Positions 1 through 12,400 of a DNA stretch of 64,000 nt are shown piece by piece. The stretch spans positions 1 to 64,000 of the forward strand of contig JAQJVL010000691.1 in the NCBI GenBank assembly GCA_035578905.1, given 5' to 3'. Source of the DNA: Stictocephala bisonia. Taxonomy: Eukaryota > Arthropoda > Insecta > Hemiptera > Membracidae. The position numbers were made by a program, and so were the translations under genes. Below the pieces are notes generated by a model, which was not told the origin of the DNA, did no database searches, and worked only from the letters and a program-made list of their open reading frames with translations. How positions within the stretch are numbered: position 1 is the first letter of the stretch; every line of letters starts with the position of its first letter.

Positions 1-878
1 AAGTTAGTGAGTTGTTGAGTCGAGCAAATCGCCTTCTTGGATTTATTATTCGATCAACCAGGGGCATATCAAGCACAAAGGCATTAAGCGCTATTTTCTG
101 CTGCTTGGTCAGGCAAGTCTTGGAATTTGCTTCGGTGGCCTGGACACCTTATCAGGCTGGACAAATTGAAGCTCTTCAGCGTGTTCAGAACAAATTTGTT
201 CGAATGGTTGGAGTTCGGCTGGGAACCCCCTTCAGAGAGGTTAATGTTGCTGTCTTAGCCTCAGAAATGGGATTGTCTGGCCTGGAGGATAGAGGTAAAG
301 TTTTGGACGTACTATTCCTCTACAAACTTCTCTCAGGCGCCATTGACTGTCCTCAACTCCTTCAGAGGATACATATTCGTGCACCACTTATGGCCACCAG
401 ATCACAAGAATTGTTTGGTAGAGGGCAGCATTCTACCTCATACAGCCAGAACAGTTGTTTGGCACGGATACAGAGGATTGGATGCAGCATATCTAGTGAA
501 GTTGACTTTTTTGACATGAAGCTTCCCTCATTTAAAAGAGTTGTCAAAATAATTTTTCTGGGGGATAATTGATGTTGATTGTCTTTGTTGATATTGAATC
601 TCTTTTGTCCTTTTTGAGTTTTTCACTAATGTAATTTCTTTTCATAGCTTTGTCAGCATTGATGCAACTATAGTATTTCTATATCTAGAGTATATCCTAT
701 AGTATTGATGTTGGTTAACTTAATTTTTCTTTATTGTTATAATTTTTGTTCTTAATTAGCTTTTAGCAATATTGTAGCCTTAGATCTGTGTTCTTATTAT
801 ATAGTTTACAATAAGTGTATATGTTAGTATGATTTAGTATTATTCCGTAGTATAACATATTAGTATTAGAAATTGTTT

Positions 879-934
<56 letters not shown>

Positions 935-981
935 ATGTGTGTGTATGTATGTATATATATATATATACATATATATGTATG

Positions 982-1058
<77 letters not shown>

Positions 1059-1162
1059 TCTTATATATATTCTTATGTGTGTATTTTTGTATACTTTGTA
1101 ATAGCTTAATTTTGCCATATTGATATTGTATTGTTTTAACAAAATGGTGTAACCGTTGGAAT

Positions 1163-1195
<33 letters not shown>

Positions 1196-1196
1196 G
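1..1196 (+). mobile_element. 3' end of a Jockey/CR1-type non-LTR retrotransposon, (AAAT)n tail
   Basis: The open stretch 12-572 matches the C-terminal part of non-LTR reverse transcriptase proteins: LEFASVAWTPYQAGQIEALQ, then RVQNKFVRM, as in the thumb and tail region of Jockey-like proteins. The catalytic RT core is not in the window because the element runs off the left edge. After the stop at 573 comes a 590-bp 3' UTR that contains expanded TA/TG microsatellites. It ends in about eight AAAT units at 1166-1195, a typical simple-repeat tail for such elements. Confidence 0.75.
880..1062. repeat. Compound (TA)n/(TG)n microsatellite
   Basis: An AT tract at 881-927 is followed by mixed TATG units and a pure TG tract at about 997-1056. 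Open frames called on both strands here (polyCys/Val, polyTyr/Ile, polyHis/Thr) are artefacts of the repeat. Confidence 0.95.
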
Positions 1197-1554
1197 GAAT
1201 AATATTTAGTCAGTTAGTACAATAATGATCTAATAGAATCTGGAGTCTTTTGTTTAAAGTTGTGATTAGTGTCTGCAGGTTCTACAGGATTTTAAATTCT
1301 GTTTGCTTACTTGTTATAGTCGTCCCTGCGGTTTTTGCTATCAATCTCCAGAAGTGAAGGCTCCTTGGTCCCAGTTAACTCAGGGAATTCTCTATAACAT
1401 AGTTTATTTCATAAGAACTTCTTTACTTATAACTATAAAATTGCACAATAATCATGAACCTGGTTTATCTATGATTGACATGTTTTTTATTAACTTCACC
1501 TGACAGTTTACATGGGCCTACGGGCCTGTACTTGAACTTTATTCAACCAGTGAA

Positions 1555-1645
1555 CTACTGATCGTTGGCTCGATTGGGGATTCGAACTTTGGACCATGCC
1601 CTCCGCAGTCCGAAGCCTTAACGTGGTTCGACCGGTATTAGGGAC
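1555..1645 (-). other. tRNA-like fragment, possibly SINE-derived
   Basis: On the minus strand, GTTCGAATCCCC resembles a Pol III B box, with flanking sequence that could be a degraded tRNA body. I cannot fold a full cloverleaf and no good A box is visible, so this is at best a tRNA-derived SINE remnant. Confidence 0.25.
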
Positions 1646-1674
1646 AACTGAATTCCTCTGCGCAGTATACCTAG

Positions 1675-1980
1675 TAAGTGTACGGGTGGGTATACAGGTA
1701 AGTGTAAGTGCATATACAATACCACTGTAAGTGTACGGGTGGGCGGTTGGGCGGGTGGGTCAATACGTGTATGGGAGAGTCACCAGTTTACAAAGCTACA
1801 CGCACGTACAGTGGTGGGTGGGCCCTGCATATATGTTAGTATCAAAAGTAGGTGGGTCACCTGAATTATTGATATTATAATAAACCTTATACAAAGAAAG
1901 TAACCATACGTATGTCTATGGGTGGGTGGGTGGGTCAAAACCAATGTATGTGTATGGGTGGGTGGGTGGGTAAAACACAA
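1675..1980 (+). repeat. GGGT-rich minisatellite, G-quadruplex-prone
   Basis: Irregular repeats of GTGTACGGGTGGG and (GGGT)3-4 recur at 1680-1775 and 1918-1972. A related unit containing ACGTACAGTGG with CCCACCCACC sits at 59815-59895 in the opposite orientation. Open frames here on the minus strand (Thr/His/Pro-rich) are repeat artefacts. Confidence 0.7.
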
Positions 1981-2676
1981 CCTCTTTCCCCCCAAGGTTT
2001 GGGATGGGAAGGGTATAATTGCAGGAAGTTGTTGAAGCGCGATCCTGCAGGTGCTGTATCTCGCTGAATGTGTGTGTAGCGATTGGATTGTAATATAACA
2101 TATGAGTAAAAGTACATAAAAGTTAATCAATTTTGTAAATTGAGTGATATTAAAAAGAATAAGATATCAAACACAACATATTTCTTGTTGTAAAAAATAA
2201 AAACAAACATCAAACATTAATTATTCATAATCATAATTCCTAATTTGTAGTAAAATTACGTAATTTAAAATAATTGATGAGCAAGACAAGTCCTGTGAGG
2301 GTCTGTTTTTAAAATTTGGGAATAATCAGGACAATAGTTTCTTAATGGTGAATGTACCAAGAAAGCCCAAATTCGCATCTTAGAGGTGATGTATTTATAG
2401 TTCAAATAGAGAAAGTTGAACATAGCAGGTGACAAAATTTTAGTCAGTACTAGCTTTTCTTGACAGAAATGTAGTCGAATTTTTAATATTGTGTAGTGAA
2501 CAATATTAGTTTTGTATTATTTTTTTGTGTATAAATATATTCATGCAGAAATATACGCTCCATTTACTCTATTCAGTGTAAAAATCAAGAAAATACTTAA
2601 ATTTTTATTATCACTTAATGTCTAAAAAAACGGTTCACAATTACCATACATCAATATTTAACACAGAGTTAAATTG

Positions 2677-2682
2677 TTTATT
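2677..2682 (-). terminator. Candidate poly(A) signal of the host gene
   Basis: AATAAA on the minus strand lies about 210 bp after the stop codon. A second copy lies at 2604-2609. Either could end the transcript; the choice is unproven. Confidence 0.4.
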
Positions 2683-2889
2683 TGTTAAAACACAAAATCC
2701 AGTCAGAATTACAATTGCATTACTAAGCGGTCCATGTTGCCATCAAAGCAACAATACCTGAAAAAATCAACATGTTGTATCACAAACCTTTGAACCTTTA
2801 AAATTCATATCAAGACAAACAAGGTCAGTAAATTCTTTGGCAACTGAATATTTTTAAATTGTTTTAAAGTGGTATTGATAGGAAAAGTC

Positions 2890-3032
2890 TCACATGGAGT
2901 TTTCACTGCTGCTATGTCTGCTGAGGTACATGCGCTGCCTCTGTCTGCGGGCAATGTTTTCCTTGGAATAAGGGTTGTTGGCTAGAGGAGGTGCCTTCTC
3001 CCACTTCAAGTGTTCCCTTTCAGCTATTGTTC
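2890..3032 (-). CDS. Exon 14 (terminal coding exon)
   Basis: It encodes residues 533-579 and the TGA stop. It holds REHLKWEKAPPLANNPYSKE, then a basic RRQRQRMYLSRHSSSENSM C-terminus. The acceptor GTGTTTTTTCAG is strong. Another TTTTTTCAG lies at about 2758-2766 on the same strand, so a spliced 3' UTR is possible. Confidence 0.88.
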
Positions 3033-3384
3033 CTGAAAAAACACAACAAATTTAGTTACATTCAATAAAACAATCAATAATTTCTAAATGTCAGTAAGGA
3101 CTATCTGCATTTTCCTCATTGCGATTCCCCTACCATGGATTCCAGTGCTCTGTAATATAGCTCCTTCTGAAATACGATGGAAAGATGCTTTACTAAGGGA
3201 GTTTAAAAATATCTTATCTACTCTGAATACCTCTTTTACGATGTTCAACGACATGCTGGGTGTCATAATCTAGAAAACCTCTTTGACTAGCTTCCCAGTT
3301 AATTCTTAATTCCCAGCTTTAAATGAAATCTTAAATTCAATAAACAGGCATTGAACAAGGTTCTTAGTTAAAGAACTAAGTTGA

Positions 3385-3415
<31 letters not shown>

Positions 3416-6400
3416 CAGATCTATTATTTGTACATACAGTAGAACCTCCGTTAACCGAAACACTTTTAACCGTAATACTTATTAACCGAAACGGCAAAAT
3501 AAATATTGTAAATACTGATATTTTGCAGCATGCGCCAATACTGTTGTCTATGCCGGGCCGAATCCTCAAGCGCCAGCCAAGGTCATCGCTCTCCGCTTTG
3601 TTGTCTGTCGAGCCCTATCTATCGTTAGCTTACTCACCGGCCCAATCCATGGAAAAACCTGGCCGTGCCTATTAGTCACTGTCAGTCAATACTGAGGTGC
3701 AGTCAGTCTGTGTGTTGTTCAGAGTTCTTGTGTTGATCGCAAAATTTAGTGTCAGTGATTTCCGAACTGTTCAGAGTTTGTTGTACTGTATTGTTTTACT
3801 GTACATTATCGTTTTAGTACATTTTGTGCTACAGTATGTCTGTAAAACGGAAGAGAGTGGTAATAACAATTGAAGAGAAGTTAGAAGCGATTGGAAGAAT
3901 AAAAAACGGTGAACTTCTGAGAAATGTTGCAGCTGATTTGGGTGTCGGAGTTTCAACGCTTTGTGATTGGATGAAAAACAAAAAGAAGTTTGAGGAACAT
4001 GTTTCAAAGCAGCCAAACAAAAAAACCATGAAACTGTCTCAAAATGAAAAAGTAAATGAGGCCACTTTTTTTGTGGTTTACTCAGCAACAGGAAAAAGGA
4101 ATACCGCTGACATGACCAATATTTCAGGAAATTGGCTAAACTGCTTTCGGAAATTATGGGGGAGGCAGGTGAGGGATTTAAGGCTAGTTCAGGTTGGCTA
4201 GAAAAGTGGAAATCTAAGTACGGCATTCGTCAAATAAACATTTGTGGAGAGAAGCTGTCTGCTGACGCGGTAGATGTTTATAAAACTGAATTGGACGAGT
4301 TTTTAGAAGATTAAACTAAAGACAAAATATTTAATGCTGAGGAAACAGGCTTGAATTTTAAAATGCTACCCAAGAAATCGCTTGCATCCAAAAATGAAAT
4401 GTCTGCTCCTGGACACAAAATGTCCAAACAAAGACTGACAGTTATGTTGTGTAGCAACGCTTCTGGTAACCATCGTCTGAAGCCTATGGTGATAGGCAAA
4501 TCAATAAAAAAAAAAGGAAAAAAAAATAAATAAATAAAACCTAGGGCGCTAAAAGATGTTGCAGAAAATGCTTTACTAGTTTTCTATCGTAACCAGAAAA
4601 GTGCTTGGATGTCGAGTGATCTCTTTACTGAGCGGTTAAATGATCAGTTTGTTCCTATTTTTGGCATCAAAAAGTCTCCCCAGAAAGGCTGTGTTATTAA
4701 TCGATAACGCTCCAACACACCCACAAAATCTTAAGAATGGTGAAATTATTGTAAAATTTCTTCCCCCCAATGTGACGAGTCTGATTCAACCTTTAGACCA
4801 AGGTGTAATAGAGTGTTTCAATAGGCACTATCGAGCATACTTTTTGAGAGCACTATTACTGGAGACAAATGATTCGAAAACTGTCCCTGAAATACTTAAA
4901 ACCATTAACATTAAACATGTGGTTTATTGGTGTGCACAGTCATGGGATAAAGTAAAATCGTCAATTCTTCAAAAATGTTGGAACAAGGTGTTTGATGGGT
5001 TGTTCTGTCAAGACGATAACAGTGAAGAAACTGAAAATCTCGAAAACATACAGTGTCTGGTTGAAAATATATCAGGATGAGAAAATATCAGCGATGAAGA
5101 AGTAAGAGAGTGGTTGAATGACGATGACTCAGAGATGAACTTCTCAGACCAAGACATTGTTGATATGGTTCTGCCCAGTGACCAACACAATAGCGATGCA
5201 GATGATGAAGATGGTGACGTAGCAGAAAGCAGTAGAGACACAGCAGATGACATCTTCAATGCACTAAAGGTACGGTTGCATGTTTTAATTTATTGTAGGG
5301 GTTAACAAATCTTTAAGTTTCATGTACCGTATGAACTTTAATGATAACCTATTGTACTGTATATCATTCTAGGTTAAGTTGTTTTATTCAACTGTCCAAT
5401 TTACAAAAACATGTACTGTATTATTGTACGTATTTGTAGGTTGCTTTGCGATTTGTGGAACGATCGGACGGAGCTACACCAGCTGACGTGTTACTTATGA
5501 AACGTTGGAGAGACATTGCTGCTAGGAATCGATGTCAAGTGAAAAAACAGAGAAAGATAGAAGATTACAAAAAAAAAACAGTAGTCCTACTTTATTCTGT
5601 TTACATACAGACTGTAGTTTTAAATTTAACATTTTTTAGTGTACAGTAGGCCTAGGTGTGTACAGTACTATATAAATAAAATAAACCTGTCATTTTAAAT
5701 ACGTTGTTGGTCAATTCTTTACATTTTAAACACCGGTACTTTTTAAACACCTCACTTTTTAACCGAAATTTTTGTTATCCGAAACGACCTTTCCCCCCTT
5801 TATTTCGATTAACGGAGGTTCTACTGTATATACTTTACGAAATAATGAAAAATTGTCAAATTTTATGTACTGACAGTTGGAGGTTATATGAGTCTATTAT
5901 AATACGTCTACTCACACTCAAAATAACATAATCAAACAAATAGGTTGTAAAAAAGTTGCAGTTAAAGAAGTGGAACGTGGCAACAATGCAAGATGTTGAA
6001 TGGTTGCGGCTTGCTTGCATCTGTCACGCAATTGGTTGAAGCATTCCCTCACTCATTGTAGTTCCAGTATTTGCAATAAGAGAATTTAGCAGTCAGGTCG
6101 GGTCATTCCTTAAATAAGGAATAATGAAACAAGAACCTCTATATTAAAAAGATTACTACTAAATAAAAAAAAATAAATTAATTGACTAACCAGGCTTCGG
6201 TGGCAACGAGAGGTCGATAATTGGATTTTGTTCCTCCTTTGGTTTGTCCTCTACCAACACCTGACTGGGTCCATTGTTGGTCTGTACAGATCTGAAATAA
6301 TTTAGAGACAAATCTAAGACAAGACGCACGTCAAAAATATTTCCAAATCAAGGGGGACAGGAGTGGTTGCCATTTGGAATTATTCTTCATAAGACAAACG

Positions 6401-9400
6401 TTAAATGCTTAACCCTTTCCTCTCGGAACTGTCTGTTAAAAAATGTTCTCTCAGATCAGGTGTCCAGTACAGTTGGCCACACTTGTTTATACGTCAGCTT
6501 GGCAGTGAACACCTGCTAGTAACCCGTAAGGTCGGGTAGCCACCTCGGTTGGCCATGGCTGCTTTGTTTACGAGATCGGCAGCCATGTCACTCTCCCGTT
6601 CTAACCAGGTTGAACCCATTTTGTGGTCATTCAGCCTTATTATGATTGCACCTGGTTTTTAAAGTTTAAATACTACGTATTTAATTTTAAATGTTGATCT
6701 GAATGTTTGTATTGAATGTTTAAAATATGGAGCATTACGTGATATAGTTTTTCTTATTATATTATTAGTATAATATATTTTAAAATACTATTGAAAAACA
6801 TTGAAAATTTTGAGCCATGAAAACTAATTTTTTAAAACATTTTTTTCATTATTGATATTTATTTTAAATTGCTATTTTTTTATTTTTAACTGATAATTGA
6901 AAAGTCCAGAATTAAATTATACAAGTGACATATAAATATGATCAGTGTATAATATAAAATAATTGCCTTATTAGCGGTCTGATAATCTCTACATAAGAGT
7001 ATCACGCATCTTAAAAATATTTACTGTCTGGTTTTAAATTGAAATAAAAACAAGATTGGTTAAAATAACAAAGTTTTAATTAATGAAACATAAAATTCTG
7101 GAATTTAAAGTTTTGTAATATTTAGTTTACAAATCAGTTTTTGAAATGTTTCTGAGTGTGATACTTTTCGAAAAATATGCCTGGACAAAGACCTGGATAC
7201 TAAAACGCGAACTAAATAACAATTATTTACAATTACATACAGTATTTTACAACAAATTAGAATATTTACAATAATTAATAACACTCAAGATGCACGAGGA
7301 TAAAATAGAGAGATATTCTAGACTGACACCTAATTTCTGACACACAATCAGGATGTCTACACAAAGTAGAATCGGAAACGGATGCATACCAGCTGGTTGA
7401 ATATAATCCCGGCATATTTAAACAGGTGTTAAACATTTAAAAATATTGCTCAAACAAGTTATATCTAAAATACAAAAAAATGTGTCAAGTGTCCAACAGA
7501 GTTGGATATCTGAGTGCGAAGGGAAATCATTGCCGGCCATCCCAGTTAGACAACCGATCACAGCAGGCAATGCAACTAAAACTTAACCGATCTGATAACA
7601 AACATAGTAGTAGCCACCAGAGTTGGACACTTGATCTCAGAGGACACATTTAGACAAACACGCTAACTAAGAGTAAACCAAAACCCTAACTATTTGTAAA
7701 CTTTAAATATTGAATTTTAGTAGAGGTACAATATAATGCTCAAAAATATGACAATGAAATATCAAAAAGCAATATATATGGTCAAACATAATAAATATAA
7801 TAGTAAAATACATTATTCATACGAGTGGGGGAAATTAACTGAACAGAATTAATTAAGTAAATAAAATTCCAGAAAACTGCTTAACTCTACTTATTCTGAA
7901 TGTTACTGACAAGACAGTAACACAAACTTTTGAGTGAGTTCTGTTTTGACTCTTTTAGCCTGAGTTAACTCAACCAACACCACAAGTGGAATCAACTCAC
8001 CGGCCGGCGAGTCGGAAGTCCTCGTAAAACCTCGAGCGAGTTCGGGTTTGACTCGTTTTACTCCACGTCAACTCAACTAACATCTTGAGTTGAGTCAACT
8101 CGCAGGCCGGCGAGTCAGAAGTCCTCGTCAATCTTTGGGCGAGTTCGGGGTTTAAATCGAGTCAACTCACCGGTCAGTGAGTTGGAAGTCCTCGTCAACC
8201 TTCAGGCGAGTTCGGTTTTCGACTCGAGTCAACTCGCCAAGCAATGAGTCGGAAACTTCCGTCAACCTTCGTATAAGTTTGTTTTCGACCCCTTCACATA
8301 CAATAGCAAGCAGTATAATTATTCCATTTCATAGTTCAAATCAAGGTGAAATTAAACTGAGTCCAGTCAGGGCTTAACTCGAGTTGACTCGACTCGACAC
8401 ATCAAGCATAATATAATATAGTTGCATGGATTATAGCTCACGTTTTGCTCTTTTATCGCATTGCCATTCCATGACAAGAGTTTCCCGCCAATGAAAACAA
8501 TACCACTATTAACTGGTGCAGATGGGACACTTGATCAGTTGCATTACTGACTTTGTTCGATCATTTACTGCTAGATAGCTGCACAAATTAGTTGGTGAAT
8601 AAATCAAATAATTTATTCAACTGTTGGATATGAGTATTTCAAATATAGAACATATTGAAATATTAATGGTTCAGGTATGCAGAGAGAATGGGAGTGTGTT
8701 GAAAAACTGGCCTACAATAGTGATTGTTGGCAAAAAACAAATAAATAAATAAATATATAAATTGGCACACCAAAAAATATACCAAAGAAAAATTGATAGT
8801 CCAAATTAAGGAGGACTTGTGCCTTAAAGACTAATACCTGCAAGATGTTGAAGAGGAACAAAGTACTTGGACAGAATAGATTACAGAAGACTAGTCTACA
8901 CATGGTTAACTGGAGCTGCAATACAAGATCATGATTTAGAAGTAAATATTACTTATTAGACTTTTCCAACGTGTCATTGTTTAACAACACAACATTTCGG
9001 GTGTTACAAGGAACTACTCCCGTTATCAAGTGCTACCTAAAATTACATTACTCAATCCTACTCATTCTTAACACCTAGGATAGGCCTACTTGAAAAATAA
9101 CTATGGATACTACATAGTTAATTACATATCTAAAGTACCTCTAAAAAAATGCAAATAAACTATAATAGAGTAGTATGTCAAATGAACCTGAAAAAAGAAA
9201 ACCAACAACAATTATACAAATTACATCAATACAAATTACCAGCTCCGACATGCCTCCAAACTAGCGAACGGGAACTTGACACTACACCTCCACGAGCACA
9301 ACTGACTAATAAGTGACTGGAGTGGGGGAGGCAAGATGTTTCCTCCAGGATACGCTAGGGGCGCTTGTGTCGAAGCGTCATGGGGTGGGTCTTCTCTGGT

Positions 9401-12400
9401 GTTTTAAATGTGTGTACTGACTTGTTCTGGGTCTCATTTTTATTGTTGAAATGAGTTTCAATAAACGGGAGCCACAGTGGTCTGATTTCAATACTACTTT
9501 GACTAATTGGTTCTTTATTGAGTTTTATTAAAGCGGCTTCTATGAATTTACATTTCTAAAAATGTGATTAAGTATGTAGAATTTTAGCTTCCTTCCATTT
9601 AAACCTATGTTCATTTTCCCATGTGTGTTTGGCTAACTTTGATTTGGCTGTTTCACCTTTTTGTATGTTATTTTTGTGCTCTTTTATTCTAACTTCTAGT
9701 GGCCGTTTAGTTTCACCAATGTAATCCGTATCACATTCACATGGTATGCTATAAACTACATTTTTGGAAGCTTGTATTGGGTCTAGTGGCATGGGCGGAG
9801 TTATGGGGGGCAATGCCCCCCCAACCTTCGTGTGAATTTTAATTTTAATTTATAAGGAATATAATTTTATAAAAAAGTTTTTAAATGAATGATGAACTTA
9901 AATGCATGTTGACTCTATATATACTAATAATAATAAATTAGAATGCCATTAATCTAAAATGAAGATCAGTGCGAGTATTAGCATCCCACTTATACAATAT
10001 AATTACGGGTTGACTTCGACTACCTACCATCTTCAAATTGGTGCGGTTGACTGAATCGAGTTGAGTTTAGCGCAGCCGGCGGCGGTGTTTCAATTATTTG
10101 GCAAGTCACAAAAGGAGTGCTATATCGTCTTGACACGTCTGCACCAGTCTGCCCAGCCCAGTCAGTCTGCCCAGACAACTGCTGTTGTCAGCTAGTGTTC
10201 ATGCTCTGTTCCCGCTTTCGTGCTTCATGTATTAAAATAAGTGTTTTTGTTTGTGTTATTTAAGATGAGATGAGTGGTGTTTATATATTAATTAATTACA
10301 GTATTATCATTTTTCTGTTTTGTTTATCTATGGAATCTACAGTTTAAACAAAATGAGTAAAAAACAACAGACATTAGAACTTTTTTTTAAATAAAAGAAC
10401 CAGCGACTGTGTCTAAGACCGATGAAGAAGCGGAATCTGAGTGTTTAATAAAAGCTTCCCCAGGCTGTTCAAAGTCTTGCCATGACGAAAGTAAACAAAC
10501 TGATTCAGTTACTTCTTCTTATGATGAGGGAGCCTACTCAAAAAGATTGGACCTTGGTAATATAGACGTGTTCATCGTGCCCAGTTTTGACTACATATCC
10601 ACTTTCAGACTTTAAAATTTCAAAACGAGCATTTACACCATTTTATTTTAAGAAATTTGAATGGCTAGAATACAGTGTAAAGAAAGATGCTGTATTCTGT
10701 TACGCTTGAAGGATACTTTCTTCTAACAATAAAGAAGTATCTGTAACTGAAAAAGGCATAAGTAACTGGAAGAAGATAGGGGAAAAATTAGAGAAGCATG
10801 CGTCCAGTGAAAGTCAATTATTTTCCATGGCGATGTGGCATAACTATAGAAAGCCAAAGGATACAATTGCTTCGGAAATATCATCATCTCATAAAGAGCT
10901 TATTTCTGAAAATCGTGAATATTTTAAGCAAATTTTGGACCTTTCGTTATTTTTGGCCAAACAAGGAATGCCTTTTCGTGGACACGATGAAAAAGAAACG
11001 TCAGGCAACAAGGGAAATTATTTAGAGTTATGTGAATTATACTCAAAATATGATGCTAAATTCAAAAGAAAATATGAACGATATTTCAATTTAACAAGTC
11101 ATGACTTTCAAAACAAAATTTTCGAAATTGTTACTGAAGAGGTTTTAAGTACAATAGTGAATGAGGTAAACGAATCTGGATTTTATGCCTTAATGGTCGA
11201 TGAAGCAGTCATACAAAGTTCAACAATTATGTATTTGTATGTTTGTTGTTTGTTTGAATCAGAAATTAAAGAAATTTTGCTAACAATGAAGGATGTTTCT
11301 CTAGATTGTAGTGCTGAGTCCTTAGCAAACATTATTTTGAACTACCTTAAGGAAGTAGGTATAACTGCTACTTTAATATGTCAATCACATGATGGCACAA
11401 GTGTAATGTCCGGAGTAAAGAATGGGCTACAGAAAATCATCAGGGATGCCCATTCTCTCGCCATGTATGTGCACTTTTTAGCACATAAGGTTAATTTGGT
11501 TCTTGTAAACTCTTGTGAAAGCAATAACTACAGTTGTTTCTTCTTTAATGTGATGCAGTCACTATATGATTTTTTTTCTAACCCTGATATGCATGCGGAA
11601 TACAAAATACTGCAAAAGGAGCTGCAGATCAAAGTCCCAGGCCCACATGAGATCCACAAATTAAGTGACACTAGGTGGTTGTGTAGGACTACTGCTGTCC
11701 AATCTGTTAACAGAAATTTTGATGCAATTCGTGCCGTCCTCAAAAAGATTGCTAATGATCTAAGGAATTCAAAGTTTCCTCAGGCCAAAGGATTACTGGC
11801 TTCAATTACATCCATGGACTTTGTAGTATGTTTAATATTTTTATTGGAGTGTTTAACTGATATAAATATCCTCAGCAAAGCGCTTCAGAAGGAGGACTCT
11901 TGCATAGCAAGATTTGCGAAAGCAGCAGGAGCAATTATTATGAAGCTCGAGTCAAAAAGAAGTGAAAACGCCTGAGAGAAAAAGTCGAATGAAGTAATGC
12001 AGTTTTCAAGGATTCACAAACTACATTTATTCCCTGAAAATATTTGCATGACAACACAATCCAATGAGACTACCACAACATCTTGTTCCTTGGAAAAAGA
12101 AAGTCATTCGACTTCAAGTTCACATATTGCGCCTAAACGTCGACGAGTTATTTCAAAAACTCTTAATGAATATTTTGTAATGTCTACTGTTGGACAGTCA
12201 AGAGGAGTCGATACAGAGAGTTTGAGTGATAACAGTGAAGTGAACAGCAAGGTACAGTACCGTTGTGACCTTTATTACCCAATACTTGATATTTTGATCA
12301 GTGAACTCAAAAGAAGGTTTGCCGGTGAAGCAATGGAAGTAGCAAATGCAAGTGAAGAGTTCCTTTGCCACAATGTAGAGAAATCTGAATCGTTTATACA

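Noticed and set aside
840..1142. Tyr/Ile-, Cys/Val- and His/Thr-rich open frames
   Set aside because: Translations of TA and TG microsatellites.
1555..1645. Functional tRNA gene
   Set aside because: Only a B-box/T-arm-like segment is visible. No acceptor stem or D arm can be paired.
8177..8377. Ser-rich open frame
   Set aside because: It lies in the GAGTC minisatellite and continues into AT-rich DNA without coding features.
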